The notes under the pieces: generated by a model
What the model was told of the DNA's origin: nothing
Seen by the model: the letters and a program-made list of their open reading frames with translations, nothing else
The model's database searches: none
Translations under genes and position numbers: made by a program
Assembly (NCBI RefSeq): GCF_000389965.1
Contig: NC_021191.1
Location: 5,271,501-5,335,500, forward strand
Origin: Actinoplanes sp. N902-109
GTDB taxonomy: Bacteria > Actinomycetota > Actinomycetes > Mycobacteriales > Micromonosporaceae
Length of the DNA stretch: 64,000 nucleotides
Reading direction: 5' to 3'
In this document: positions 1 to 8,077 of the stretch, piece by piece
Layout of the letters: every line of letters begins with the position of its first letter
How positions within the stretch are numbered: position 1 is the first letter of the stretch

Positions 1-2
1 GC

Positions 3-458
3 GACAACGGCAAGATCTACCGCCAGATCATGCCGATCGCGAACTTCCCGGGCAGCTTCGGCTCGACCTACACGACGATCATGAGCGACACCTCGGAGAA
101 CCTGTTCGAGGCGCCGCAGGTCTACAAGGTGCAGGGCCGCAACCAGTACCTGATGATCGTCGAGGCCAGGACCAGCTCCTGGGAGCGCTACTTCCGCTCG
201 TTCACGGCGACCAGCCTGAGCGGCACCTGGACGCCGAACGCGGCGACCTACAACAACCCGTTCGCGGGCAAGGCCAACAGCGGTGCCACGTGGACCAACG
301 ACATCAGCCACGGCGAGCTGCTGCGCACCAGCGCGGACCAGACGAACACGATCGACCCGTGCAACTTGCAGCTGCTGTACCAGGGCCGCGCCACGAACTC
401 GGGCGGTGACTACGGCCTCCTGCCGTACCGGCCGGGTCTGCTGACCCTGAGCCGCTGA
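3..458 (+). CDS. GH62 alpha-L-arabinofuranosidase, C-terminal part (5' truncated)
   Basis: The reading frame is open from the window edge and gives 151 residues ending at TGA. The sequence matches the end of the GH62 five-bladed propeller: MSDTSENLFEAPQVYK, NQYLMIVEA, a WTNDISHGEL block, LQLLYQG and a final LLPYRPGLLTL. GH62 enzymes are secreted and release arabinose side chains from arabinoxylan, which fits a soil saprophyte. The signal peptide, any carbohydrate-binding module and most catalytic residues lie upstream of the window. The family call is firm, but the substrate cannot be refined from this fragment. Confidence 0.9.
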   Translation, partial: DNGKIYRQIMPIANFPGSFGSTYTTIMSDTSENLFEAPQVYKVQGRNQYLMIVEARTSSWERYFRSFTATSLSGTWTPNAATYNNPFAGKANSGATWTNDISHGELLRTSADQTNTIDPCNLQLLYQGRATNSGGDYGLLPYRPGLLTLSR

Positions 459-477
459 TCCTCCGTCCGCAGGCAAC

Positions 478-511
478 GAGGGCGGGCCTGGTGTGCACCA
501 GGCCCGCCCTC
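478..511. terminator. Bidirectional intrinsic terminator hairpin
   Basis: A perfect 16-bp inverted repeat (478-493 pairing with 496-511, two bases between) lies between the GH62 gene and the convergent deacylase gene. There is no U-tract, as is common for actinomycete hairpin terminators. Its position between two stop codons supports use from both sides. Confidence 0.75.
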
Positions 512-549
512 TCAGCACCAGCGGTGCGCCGGCGCGCCGGCGATCGCGC

Positions 550-1005
550 TCAGGCCGGGTCGGTGACGTCGGCCCAGGTGCCGTCGAGGGCCTTGACCGC
601 CTCGTCGGCGGCGACCCGCAGGCCCACCCCGCGCTCGCCGGCGCCCAGGCTGATCGTGCGCCCGCGCAGCCGTTCGTCGGCGATCACCGGCCACGGGCGC
701 AGCGAGCCGAAGGGCGTGATCGTGCCGCGCTCGTAGCCGGTGACCTCCTTGGCCACGGCGGCATCGGGCATGGACAGCCGGTTGACGCCGAGCAGCGTGC
801 GCAACTTGGGCCAGGAGATCTGCCGGTCGCCCGGCACCAGCACGAACAGGTAGTCGTCGGTGGCGCGCCGGACGACCAGGCTCTTGACCAGATCGCCGAC
901 CTCGACGCCCTGGGCCTGCGCGGCCTCCTCGACGCTGCGGACGGGACCGTGCCGGAGCACCTCGTGGGTCAGGCCGAGCTCGCTGACTGCTGTGATCGCG
1001 GACAC
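550..1005 (-). CDS. YbaK/EbsC-type aminoacyl-tRNA deacylase
   Basis: This 151-residue protein has the YbaK/ProX fold sequence pattern: an early amphipathic segment, GDLVKSLVVR, DYLFVLVPGDRQISWPKLR, and a VTGYERGTITPFG block, which in this family contributes the substrate pocket. Family members hydrolyse mischarged tRNAs, typically Cys- or Ala-tRNA(Pro), in the cytoplasm. The length is normal for a stand-alone deacylase. It is transcribed alone, facing the GH62 gene across a strong hairpin and divergent from the DUF427 gene. Which mischarged tRNA it clears cannot be told from sequence alone. Confidence 0.85.
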   Translation of the reverse strand: MSAITAVSELGLTHEVLRHGPVRSVEEAAQAQGVEVGDLVKSLVVRRATDDYLFVLVPGDRQISWPKLRTLLGVNRLSMPDAAVAKEVTGYERGTITPFGSLRPWPVIADERLRGRTISLGAGERGVGLRVAADEAVKALDGTWADVTDPA

Positions 1006-1040
1006 GAGATCACCATAGCTCTCCGGTGTTCAATGGGGGC

Positions 1041-1418
1041 ATGACGAACAAGCCTCGCCTCGAGCCCGGACCGGACCACCCCATCACCGTGACGCCCACC
1101 CAGGAGCGGGTCGTCGTCACCGTGGCGGGCAAGGTCGTTGCCGACTCCACCAACGCCCTGACGCTGCAGGAATCGACATACCCGGCCGTGCAGTACATCC
1201 CGATGAGCGACGTCGACACCACGCTGCTCGAGCGCACCGGCACCAGCACGTACTGCCCGTACAAGGGCGATGCCAGCTACTACTCGATCCCGGCCGGCGG
1301 CGAGCGTTCGGTCGATGCCATCTGGGTGTACGAGCAGCCGCGCGAGGCCGTCGCCGCGATCAAGGACCACGTGGCGTTCTACCCCGACCGGGTGGATGCG
1401 ATCACTGTCGGCGGGTGA
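1041..1418 (+). CDS. DUF427 family protein
   Basis: The 125-residue product starts MTNKPRLEPGPDHPITV and contains the DUF427 core: AVQYIPMSDVD, TSTYCPYKGDASYYSI and the terminal AFYPDRVDAI motif. DUF427 proteins form a small beta-tent fold of unknown biochemical role and are very common in actinomycetes. I chose ATG 1041 because the family start lies there. The GGGG just before it is too close to be a good ribosome site, so the message may be leaderless. Its last 17 bases overlap the convergent membrane-protein gene. Confidence 0.85.
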   Translation: MTNKPRLEPGPDHPITVTPTQERVVVTVAGKVVADSTNALTLQESTYPAVQYIPMSDVDTTLLERTGTSTYCPYKGDASYYSIPAGGERSVDAIWVYEQPREAVAAIKDHVAFYPDRVDAITVGG

Positions 1419-2565
1419 CCGGCGCCTCCCACGGATAGGCCTGCGCCGGCACCGGGTGCGCCCGCGACACCGGTTCGGGCCGGCCGACCGGTCCGGGGTG
1501 CGCCGGCAGCGCGTCGGAGTCCGCCGGTTGCGGGTCGGCCCACAGCGGCTGCACCTGCGGCGGGCTCCAGGTCAGCTCGGCGCGTGGCTGGGGTGCCGCG
1601 GTGAGCGCCTGGGCACCGGCGCGCGGCGGGGGCGTCCAGACCGGCGGGGCGCCCCACCAGACGAACCGGCGGCTCGCCGTGGCGGTGACCCGGCTCCACA
1701 CCGGCCGCACGGTGGCCAGGATCTCCTCCTGGATGCGGGTGGTGTCGTCGGCGGCCGGGGCGGTGGCCAGCACCACCGCGGCGCACACGGTGACCAGCGC
1801 GGCGCCGGTCGCGGCGGTTTCCCAGCCCGGGCGCACGGTGTCGCCGAGCAGTCCGAGGGCCACCGCCGAGGGGGCGGTGACCTCGGCGATCCACAGCACC
1901 GCGGTGACCGGGCCGACCTGGCCCTTCTGCAGCGCGTGCGCATAGAGCAGCATGCCGGAGAGGCCGAAGCCGAGCAGCGCCCAGGTCAGCGGCTCGGCAA
2001 GCAGGCCGGTGATCATGCCGAGCGTGCCGGGTGCGTCGGGGATGGGCAGAGCGCGGCCGGTCACCGCGGCACCGCCCAGGCACAGGCCCGCGACCGCGGC
2101 GACCACCCCGGGCGTGGCGGTGTGCGCGGCCAGCACGCCGAGCCCGATCAGGATCAGTGCGGCGGCGCAGAAGCCGAGCCGCAGCTGGGTGGTGGCGGGC
2201 ACGTTCTCCTGCGGGCCCGCCGACATCGCCAGCACGGTGAGCGCGGCGATCGAGACGGCGACCGCCGCGACGTCCCGGCGGCGCAGGTGCGACCCGAGGA
2301 AGATGCGGGCGCCGAGCACGGTCAGGGCCAGCGAGCCGGCCAGCACCGATTCGACGAGATAGACCGCGAGGGTGCCGAGCGCGACCATGGACCCCACCCA
2401 CGCGGCGATGTCCAGGACCGAGCCGATGAGGTACAGCGGGTGGCCCAGCGTCCGCACCGTGTTGACGCTGCGCCGCGCTCCGACGGCCTGGAGGATCGAG
2501 GCCGCGGCGTACGCGAAGGCTCCGAAGATCGTGATGGCCAGGGCGATGGCGGCTGCAGAGTTCAT
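1402..2565 (-). CDS. DMT-like integral membrane protein with Pro-rich tail
   Basis: The first roughly 285 residues form about nine to ten hydrophobic helices with short loops, like the drug/metabolite transporter superfamily (EamA-like) proteins seen in actinomycetes. The last 100 residues form a Pro/Ala/Trp-rich, probably cytoplasmic tail. The stop of the upstream propeller gene lies three bases before this ATG, so the two are almost certainly co-translated. I cannot assign a substrate. A non-transport membrane-scaffold role is also possible, because the usual pair of EamA repeats is not clear by eye. Confidence 0.6.
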   Translation of the reverse strand: MNSAAAIALAITIFGAFAYAAASILQAVGARRSVNTVRTLGHPLYLIGSVLDIAAWVGSMVALGTLAVYLVESVLAGSLALTVLGARIFLGSHLRRRDVAAVAVSIAALTVLAMSAGPQENVPATTQLRLGFCAAALILIGLGVLAAHTATPGVVAAVAGLCLGGAAVTGRALPIPDAPGTLGMITGLLAEPLTWALLGFGLSGMLLYAHALQKGQVGPVTAVLWIAEVTAPSAVALGLLGDTVRPGWETAATGAALVTVCAAVVLATAPAADDTTRIQEEILATVRPVWSRVTATASRRFVWWGAPPVWTPPPRAGAQALTAAPQPRAELTWSPPQVQPLWADPQPADSDALPAHPGPVGRPEPVSRAHPVPAQAYPWEAPVTRRQ

Positions 2566-2568
2566 GGG

Positions 2569-4272
2569 TCACTCCCCCACCCGCAGCACCGAGACGGTGT
2601 TGTCGTCGCCGTTGGAGACATAGGCGAGGCTGCCGTCCGGCGACACGGCGACCGAGCGTGGGCTGCGGCCCACCCGGACCGTCGCGGTGACCGCGCCGGT
2701 CCGCCCGTCCAGGACCGAGACGGTCCCGTCACCCTCGTTGACCACGTACGCATGGGCGCCGTCTGCCGCGAACGCCACGCTCTGCGGCTTGTCACCCACC
2801 GCGAAGGGACCGGTACGGCGCAGCGTACGCGCGTCGATCAGGTCGGCCGTGCCCGCGTCGTACCCGGCGACCAGCACCACGTTGCCGTCCGGGGACACCG
2901 CGATGCTGTGCGGCGCCTTGCTGACCGGCACGGTGCCGACGACCTTGTCGGTCCTCATGTCGATGACACCGACCGCGTTGGACTCGTGGTTGGGCGTGAA
3001 CGCGCGCAGGTGGGTGACCGAGAAGCTGACCGCGTGCGGGTTGGGCGGCGTGCCGATCGCGCCCTCGGGCCGCTGGTCGCCCACGGCGTACAGCTCCACC
3101 GAGCGCTTGCTGTGGATCGGCACCCAGAGCCGGTTGTCCGGGCCGACGGCGAGGGCGTACGGCTGCACCCCGGTGGTCAGGTACCGCTCGACCGTGCGGC
3201 GCTTGGCGTCGACGACGGCGACCCCGCTGCCGGACAGGTCCTTCTCGTACATGCTGACGAACACCGTGCGACCGTCGCCGGAGACCGCCACGAAGCGCGG
3301 GGTCGAACGCAGCTGCACCTGACTGACCTTGCGGCTGCGGGCGTCCAGCACGGACAGCACGTGGGAGTTCTGATTGGCGATGTAGACCGTGCGGCTGTCC
3401 GGCGCGACGGCGACGCCCTCGGGTTCGGTGCCGGCCTCGACGGTGGCCACGACGGTGGGTCTGCCGACGCTCTTGACGCTGCGGGCGAGGGGGACGCGCT
3501 CCACCGGCGCCGGGATCGGGGCCTGGGCGACCAGCGGGGGCTCCTCCTCGGTGCTCCCCTGGTGCGAATGGGCAGGCACGGCCGCGGCCGTTCCCGGTGG
3601 CTCGTTGTCGCTGCGGGTCATGGCGTACCCGACCCCGGCACCACCCAGCAGGACGAAGACGACCAGCCCGGCGACCAGTGCGGTGGCCCGGGCGGACCGG
3701 CGGCGGGGTTGCGGCGGGGCGGCCGGTTCCGGGTCGGTGATCACGGTGAGCCGGTCCGGGGGCAGGTGCGCGTACTGGGCGGGGTCGGGCTCGGCCGCGG
3801 CGATCTGGCCGGTGATCCGTACGTCGGCCCAGCCGGCCGGCCCGCGCACGGTGACCGACCCGTCGAGCCAGTCGGATTCGGGCGCCCACACCACGCGCAG
3901 CCGGCGACCGACCATCATGGCCCGCACGCCGGGCCCGGAGACGGTGACCACCGGGGACACCGCGGCCAGCGGCGGCCCGCCGACCAGGATGTCGGCGACC
4001 AGCGGGGTGGTGCCCGGGGCGACCTGTCCGAAGTCGACGCGGTCAGGGTTGAGGCGGATCGCGGTGCGTTCGAGCGCGGCAACGGCCGCGGTCGACACGC
4101 TGCGGCTGTCGTCCTCGGCCAGGCGCAGCAACGCCTGGCGGGCCGCGGCCGCCATGGCGAGGTCGTCGCCGGCCGCCAGCCGGGCCAGCTCGTCCACAAC
4201 GGTGAGCCGAGACTCCCGCGCCGGGCTCGCGATCTCGGTCAGCACCTGCGATGGCAGATCGTAATCACTCAT
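2569..4272 (-). CDS. Membrane-anchored YVTN-type beta-propeller protein with N-terminal HEAT-like region
   Basis: The protein has 567 residues. Residues about 20-70 are Ala/Leu helices resembling HEAT repeats. Residues 75-155 look like a beta-sandwich, and residues 196-217 form one membrane helix after an Arg-rich stop. From about 265 to the end there are seven repeats of the YVTN/YncE kind, such as VAVSPDGxxxYVSN and VSVLD. The order predicts a cytosolic N-terminus and an extracellular propeller. A GAGGGGG ribosome site five bases before ATG 4272 supports the start. The gene is translationally linked to the downstream membrane protein, so the pair may work together. The ligand is unknown. 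Confidence 0.75.
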   Translation of the reverse strand: MSDYDLPSQVLTEIASPARESRLTVVDELARLAAGDDLAMAAAARQALLRLAEDDSRSVSTAAVAALERTAIRLNPDRVDFGQVAPGTTPLVADILVGGPPLAAVSPVVTVSGPGVRAMMVGRRLRVVWAPESDWLDGSVTVRGPAGWADVRITGQIAAAEPDPAQYAHLPPDRLTVITDPEPAAPPQPRRRSARATALVAGLVVFVLLGGAGVGYAMTRSDNEPPGTAAAVPAHSHQGSTEEEPPLVAQAPIPAPVERVPLARSVKSVGRPTVVATVEAGTEPEGVAVAPDSRTVYIANQNSHVLSVLDARSRKVSQVQLRSTPRFVAVSGDGRTVFVSMYEKDLSGSGVAVVDAKRRTVERYLTTGVQPYALAVGPDNRLWVPIHSKRSVELYAVGDQRPEGAIGTPPNPHAVSFSVTHLRAFTPNHESNAVGVIDMRTDKVVGTVPVSKAPHSIAVSPDGNVVLVAGYDAGTADLIDARTLRRTGPFAVGDKPQSVAFAADGAHAYVVNEGDGTVSVLDGRTGAVTATVRVGRSPRSVAVSPDGSLAYVSNGDDNTVSVLRVGE

Positions 4273-4314
4273 TGTGCCCCCTCGCTCACTATGCGGTGAT
4301 GGAGGGGCGCTTGT

Positions 4315-5115
4315 CTATACGCGCACGGGTAAATCCAGGGTGGCTCCGCGCGCGATCGGCTTGATGCCGGTCAATCCTTGCTCGCGCGCCCGGGCGAGGT
4401 AGGCCGACATCGGTGTCTTCTGCACCCGGTAGTCGTCGTTGTGGATCGGCACCGTGAGCCCGGGACGGATCATGTGGGTGGCCTCGACACCCTGCTTGTC
4501 GTCCATGGTGAGCAGCAGCCCCATCAGCCGGGTGCCACCCAGATGGATGAGCATCGCGTCGATCTCGCCGCAGCGCCGCGGGATGTCCGACAGCCACGGG
4601 CCGTACAGGGTGTCGCCGGTGATGTAGAGCCGCAGGGCGCGGCGGCCCAGCACGGTCAGCTCCAGGACCGTACCCATGACGTCGGGCAGCATCCGGTCGA
4701 CCAGGCCGGGACCGTGCTTGCCGGGCACCGAGGTGATGCGCAGCCGCTGGTCGCCCCGGGTCCACGCGCGGCTGTCCCAGGTCGCCAGCCCGTCGGAGGC
4801 GGTGAAGTGGTAGCGCCGGCGCAGCGTCCTCGCAGCCGCCTCGGTGGTGACGATGGGCAGCTCGACCGGCAGGGCCCGCCGGGCGAACCGGTCGAAATGA
4901 TCGCCGTGCAGGTGGGAGAGCACCACCCCGTCCAGCGCGGCCAGGTCGACCACCTCGAGCGCCGGGTCCTTCAACCGCCGGGTCCAGGCCCCCTTGCCCA
5001 GATAGACCCGGCTGCCGGCCGGCCCGAACGCCGGATCGGTGAGCAGCGTGAATTCGCCCAGACGGAGCACGGTGGTGGCATTGCCGACGAAGGTGACGGT
5101 CGCGTTCACGGTCAT
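4315..5115 (-). CDS. MBL-fold metallohydrolase (UlaG/NAPE-PLD-like)
   Basis: This 266-residue protein begins MTVNATVTFVGNATTVLR, typical of the beta-lactamase-fold branch related to UlaG and NAPE-PLD. It carries the metal motif SHLHGDHFD, a GTVLELTV strand, an ITGDTL segment and a late H of the PIHNDDY block. Family enzymes hydrolyse phosphoesters, phosphodiesters or lactones with one or two metal ions. ATG 5115 is preferred over an in-frame ATG six codons upstream, because conserved sequence begins there. The gene is divergent from the sigma-factor gene. The substrate is not predictable. Confidence 0.8.
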   Translation of the reverse strand: MTVNATVTFVGNATTVLRLGEFTLLTDPAFGPAGSRVYLGKGAWTRRLKDPALEVVDLAALDGVVLSHLHGDHFDRFARRALPVELPIVTTEAAARTLRRRYHFTASDGLATWDSRAWTRGDQRLRITSVPGKHGPGLVDRMLPDVMGTVLELTVLGRRALRLYITGDTLYGPWLSDIPRRCGEIDAMLIHLGGTRLMGLLLTMDDKQGVEATHMIRPGLTVPIHNDDYRVQKTPMSAYLARAREQGLTGIKPIARGATLDLPVRV

Positions 5116-5178
5116 CGGCACCGCGTACCCCACCGGGGGTTTTTCATGTCACTTCCATGTTGCGTCGGTTGTTGCGTC

Positions 5179-5203
5179 GTTTAGGCTCGGCTCCGGCGGG
5201 TAG
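5179..5203 (+). promoter_or_regulatory. SigB/SigF-type promoter of the sigma-factor gene
   Basis: GTTTAG (5179-5184), 13 bases, then GGGTAG (5198-5203) closely fits the SigB/SigF-family consensus GTTT-N12-15-GGGTA. Transcription would begin near 5210, ahead of the GAGAGG ribosome site at 5220-5225. The site suggests that the sigma factor transcribes its own gene. Confidence 0.65.
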
Positions 5204-5235
5204 TCGAAGTTCGCTCCGTCGAGAGGATGTGCGCA

Positions 5236-6000
5236 ATGACGATCACGACCACACGGGTACCGGAAAGCGGCACTGAACTACTCCGTGAGATGGCCGCCAT
5301 CCCGGCCGGCCCCGAGCGGGCCGCCCTGCGGGACGAGGCCATCCGCACCTGGCTGCCGCTCGCGCGCCACCTCGCCCACCGCTACACCGGCCGTGGCGAG
5401 CCGGACGACGACCTGCTGCAGATCGCCACCCTGGGGTTGATCAAGGCGATCGACCGGTTCGACCCGAGCCGCGGCATCGAGTTCGTGGGCTTCGCCATCC
5501 CCACCGTGCTCGGCGAGATCCGCCGGCACTTCCGCGACCGCACCTGGTCCGTCCGGGTGCCGCGGCGCATGCAGGAGCTGCGCCTGGCGATCACCGAGGC
5601 GAGCAACGCGCTGACCCAGACGCTCGGGCGCTCCCCCACGGTCCCCGACATCGCCAAGCACCTGAACATCACCGAGGAGGAGGTGCTCGAGGGTCTGGAG
5701 GGTGCCCGCGCCTACAGCGCGCGCAGCCTGTCCATCCCGGTGACCGAGGACGGCTCCACCACGCTGGGCGACACGCTCGGCGAGACCGACCACGACATGG
5801 AGCTGGCCGAGCTGCGGGTGGCGCTGGGACCGGCCATGGCCACGCTCGAGGAGCGCGAACGCACGATCCTGTCGCTGCGGTTCTTCGGCAACCTCACGCA
5901 GTCCGAGATCGCCGAGCGGATCGGCGTCTCGCAGATGCACATCTCCCGGCTGATCACCCGGTCGCTGGCCAAGCTGCGGACGCAGCTCAACGCGGGCTGA
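5236..6000 (+). CDS. SigB/SigF/SigG-family RNA polymerase sigma factor
   Basis: The 254-residue protein has region 2 (DLLQIATLGLIKAIDRFDPSRGIEFVGFA, residues about 60-90), region 3, and a region 4 helix-turn-helix (LTQSEIAERIGVSQMHISRLI) near the C-terminus. This is the Bacillus SigB and Streptomyces SigF/SigB group, which controls general stress, osmotic or sporulation genes and is normally held by an RsbW-like anti-sigma factor. No anti-sigma or anti-anti-sigma gene is adjacent. ATG 5236 is chosen because GAGAGG lies ten bases upstream, while the earlier in-frame ATG 5227 sits directly on it. A matching promoter precedes the gene, and another follows it. Confidence 0.92.
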   Translation: MTITTTRVPESGTELLREMAAIPAGPERAALRDEAIRTWLPLARHLAHRYTGRGEPDDDLLQIATLGLIKAIDRFDPSRGIEFVGFAIPTVLGEIRRHFRDRTWSVRVPRRMQELRLAITEASNALTQTLGRSPTVPDIAKHLNITEEEVLEGLEGARAYSARSLSIPVTEDGSTTLGDTLGETDHDMELAELRVALGPAMATLEERERTILSLRFFGNLTQSEIAERIGVSQMHISRLITRSLAKLRTQLNAG

Positions 6001-6006
6001 AGCCGG

Positions 6007-6031
6007 GATTGGGCGGTGCCGCGCGGGGTAT
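6007..6031 (+). promoter_or_regulatory. Possible second SigB/SigF-type promoter
   Basis: GATTGG (6007-6012), 13 bases, then GGGTAT (6026-6031) repeats the spacing of the promoter at 5179. The start point would be about five bases before the ATG at 6043, so the small gene would be read almost leaderless. The minus-10 is perfect and the minus-35 has one mismatch. Confidence 0.5.
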
Positions 6032-6042
6032 CGACAGCGCCC

Positions 6043-6261
6043 ATGGATCATGAGCAGGACCGGCTGCGCGAAAAGGCGTCGGACTTGATGGCCCTCAACG
6101 CGATGGCGCTGGAGGAGAACGAGCGCAGCCTGCACCAGAGCGCCGAGCGGCGCACCGACCGGCGGGCCGGGTCCCGCCTGCACCGGCTGGCCGACGAGAT
6201 CACCCGGACGGCCGCCGGCATCACCGACCGGGCCCGGCGCCTGGGCCGCCGCACCCGGTGA
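6043..6261 (+). CDS. Small charged helical protein of unknown function
   Basis: This 72-residue ORF follows the sigma gene by 42 bases. The product is rich in Arg, Glu and Ala, has no membrane segment, and is predicted almost wholly helical (MDHEQDRLREKASDLMALN...). I do not recognise a family. The codon pattern is typical of genuine genes here, and a SigB-like promoter ends twelve bases upstream of the start. That context suggests a stress-induced protein, or possibly a modulator of the adjacent sigma factor. An in-frame GTG/ATG further upstream is possible but would place the promoter inside the gene. Confidence 0.5.
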   Translation: MDHEQDRLREKASDLMALNAMALEENERSLHQSAERRTDRRAGSRLHRLADEITRTAAGITDRARRLGRRTR

Positions 6262-6265
6262 TCAG

Positions 6266-6358
6266 CCGGGCAGCTGCCCGGGGCGCTCGGTGGCGCTGAG
6301 CCGGACGATCCGCGCGCCGGTCCAGGAACCGATGCCGGCCCCCCGTCGTCCGGCGCGC
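6266..6358. terminator. Probable terminator region between convergent genes
   Basis: A perfect 16-bp palindrome (6266-6281) is followed by a second inverted repeat with 9-bp arms (6312-6320 and 6350-6358). Both lie in the 104-base gap between the small stress-linked gene and the convergent glycosyltransferase. No U-tract is present, so this rests on position and symmetry. Confidence 0.4.
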
Positions 6359-6365
6359 CGGCGCC

Positions 6366-8012
6366 TCAGGGCCGGCGGTAGATGCTGATCGAGTGACCGA
6401 CCTCGTCGATCGGCTCGCCACTGGTGGCCAGCAGCGTCCTGAGCCGCCCGGTCGCCTTGGCCACCGAGCTGTCCGAGACCACGAGCAGTCCGTGCACCTG
6501 ACCGGCGGGCACGCTCAGCGGGTAGCGCGAGTCGATGCCGTAGGCGGCCGGCACGCCCGCGCCCTTGTAGACCAGCCACACCGGTTCCCCGGGATAGCGC
6601 TCGCGCAGCCGGTCGGCCAGCCGGCCCAGATCCTGCCCCCAGTCGACGTTCGAGTCGTGCAGCCGCAGATGGGTCCGCGCCGGACCGCCGAACGCCTCGT
6701 TGGAGTAGGGCAGGTACAGCGGGAACGTGCGCACCGAGCTCACCGCGACCAGCCCGGCCAGCACACCCGCGGCGATCGGGGCGAACCGCCACCGTACGGT
6801 CACCACGGCCGCCGCGGCGACGGCCAGGAAGATCGGCATGAAGATCGCGTAGCGGCTGCCGAAGTCGCGCGCCCCGGTCATCGCGATCGCCAGCAGCAGC
6901 ACCGGAAGCACCAGCAGATAGGGCGCCGCGGGCCGCAGCCGCGGACGGGCCAGCAGCGCGGCCACCCCGGCGATCCACAGCACCATCATCGCCAGCGGCA
7001 TCTTCACCAGCAGCGCGGCGGGCAGGTAGTACCAGAGCGAACCCTGGTAGAGCCGCCCGAACAGGAACCCGCTGAACACCGAGTCCTCGAAGCCGAACTG
7101 GATCCGCAGGCCGTCGCGATAAGGCTCGGGCAACGGCAGCAGCCGGACGAACAGCTCGCGCAGCCCGTGGATGTGCGGCATGCCGATCGGCTCGTGCCAA
7201 TGCAGCCACGGATCCACCGCCAGGTAGCTGAGCCACACCACCGCCACGGCCACCACCGCCACGCCGAGCGCCACCGCAGCCGCGCGCAGCCGGCCCAGGT
7301 GCCGGGCCGCGGACAGGAAGCCCAGGAGCATCACCACCGGCACCGCGGGCAGCACACTCATCCGGGTGGCGATCGCCGCCCCCAGCGCCACCCCGGCCGG
7401 CGCGAGGAGGAGCAACGGCCGGGCATTGCGCGCCCGCCAGCACAACCAGACCGCGGTCAGCAGGAACCCGATCGCCGGTACGTCCAGCGTGGCCAGCGAG
7501 CCGTGGGCGATGACGTCGGGCGAGAACGCGTACAGCGCGAGCGCCAGCACTCCCCCACCGGCGCCGGTCAGGTCGCGGGCGAACGCGAACACCACCAGCC
7601 CGAACAGCAGCGTCAGGACGATGATGGGCAGCCGGGCCAGGAACATCAGCCGGTACGGGTCGTTGCCCGCCTCGTAGAGCACGTGCCGGCCCAGCTCGGT
7701 CTGGTTGCCCTCGAACGCCGGGTCCAGGTGCGGGTGCGCGAACACCAGCCCGGCCGCCATGATCAGCTTGCCGAGCGGCGGGTGCTCCGGGTTGTAGCGC
7801 AGGCTGTGCTGCTCGAGATAGGTGACCGCGGTGCCGACGTAGACCGGCTCGTCGATGGTGGGCGTCTGCCGCACCGAGGTGACCACCATGGCCGCCGCCA
7901 TCTGCCCGAGCAGCACCACGACCAGCAGCGGCACCAGCCAGCGGGGGCGGCGCCGGGGCCGGGGCGGGACGGGTGTCGCGGCGGTGGCGGGGGCGTCGAG
8001 GTCCACGGTCAC
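6366..8012 (-). CDS. GT-C fold membrane glycosyltransferase (PMT/ArnT-like)
   Basis: The 548-residue polytopic protein starts with a basic Pro-rich cytosolic segment and a first helix at about 27-45. A large extracytoplasmic loop follows, with the motif TPTIDEPVYVGTAVTYLEQH. In GT-C enzymes an acidic residue in this loop is catalytic. About ten further helices and a soluble C-terminal domain with VDWGQDLGRLADRLRERYPG follow. This layout matches GT39/GT83-type enzymes that use polyprenyl-phosphate sugars to modify proteins or envelope lipids on the outer face of the membrane. The acceptor is unknown. It is divergent from the GNAT gene. Confidence 0.75.
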   Translation of the reverse strand: MTVDLDAPATAATPVPPRPRRRPRWLVPLLVVVLLGQMAAAMVVTSVRQTPTIDEPVYVGTAVTYLEQHSLRYNPEHPPLGKLIMAAGLVFAHPHLDPAFEGNQTELGRHVLYEAGNDPYRLMFLARLPIIVLTLLFGLVVFAFARDLTGAGGGVLALALYAFSPDVIAHGSLATLDVPAIGFLLTAVWLCWRARNARPLLLLAPAGVALGAAIATRMSVLPAVPVVMLLGFLSAARHLGRLRAAAVALGVAVVAVAVVWLSYLAVDPWLHWHEPIGMPHIHGLRELFVRLLPLPEPYRDGLRIQFGFEDSVFSGFLFGRLYQGSLWYYLPAALLVKMPLAMMVLWIAGVAALLARPRLRPAAPYLLVLPVLLLAIAMTGARDFGSRYAIFMPIFLAVAAAAVVTVRWRFAPIAAGVLAGLVAVSSVRTFPLYLPYSNEAFGGPARTHLRLHDSNVDWGQDLGRLADRLRERYPGEPVWLVYKGAGVPAAYGIDSRYPLSVPAGQVHGLLVVSDSSVAKATGRLRTLLATSGEPIDEVGHSISIYRRP

Positions 8013-8077
8013 CCGGCGAACCTACCCGCTCGCGGAACGGCCGTCCCTGGCCCTCCGCAGCGGATAGACTTCTGTCC

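Noticed and set aside
1270..4299. A 1009-codon plus-strand open frame
   Set aside because: It is antisense to the DMT-like and propeller genes. The translation is Arg/Gly/His-rich with no domain, as expected for a shadow frame in high-GC DNA.
5098..5150. A SigB-like promoter for the MBL gene on the minus strand
   Set aside because: GGGTAC is present, but no GTTT-like minus-35 lies 12-15 bases upstream, so the match is partial.
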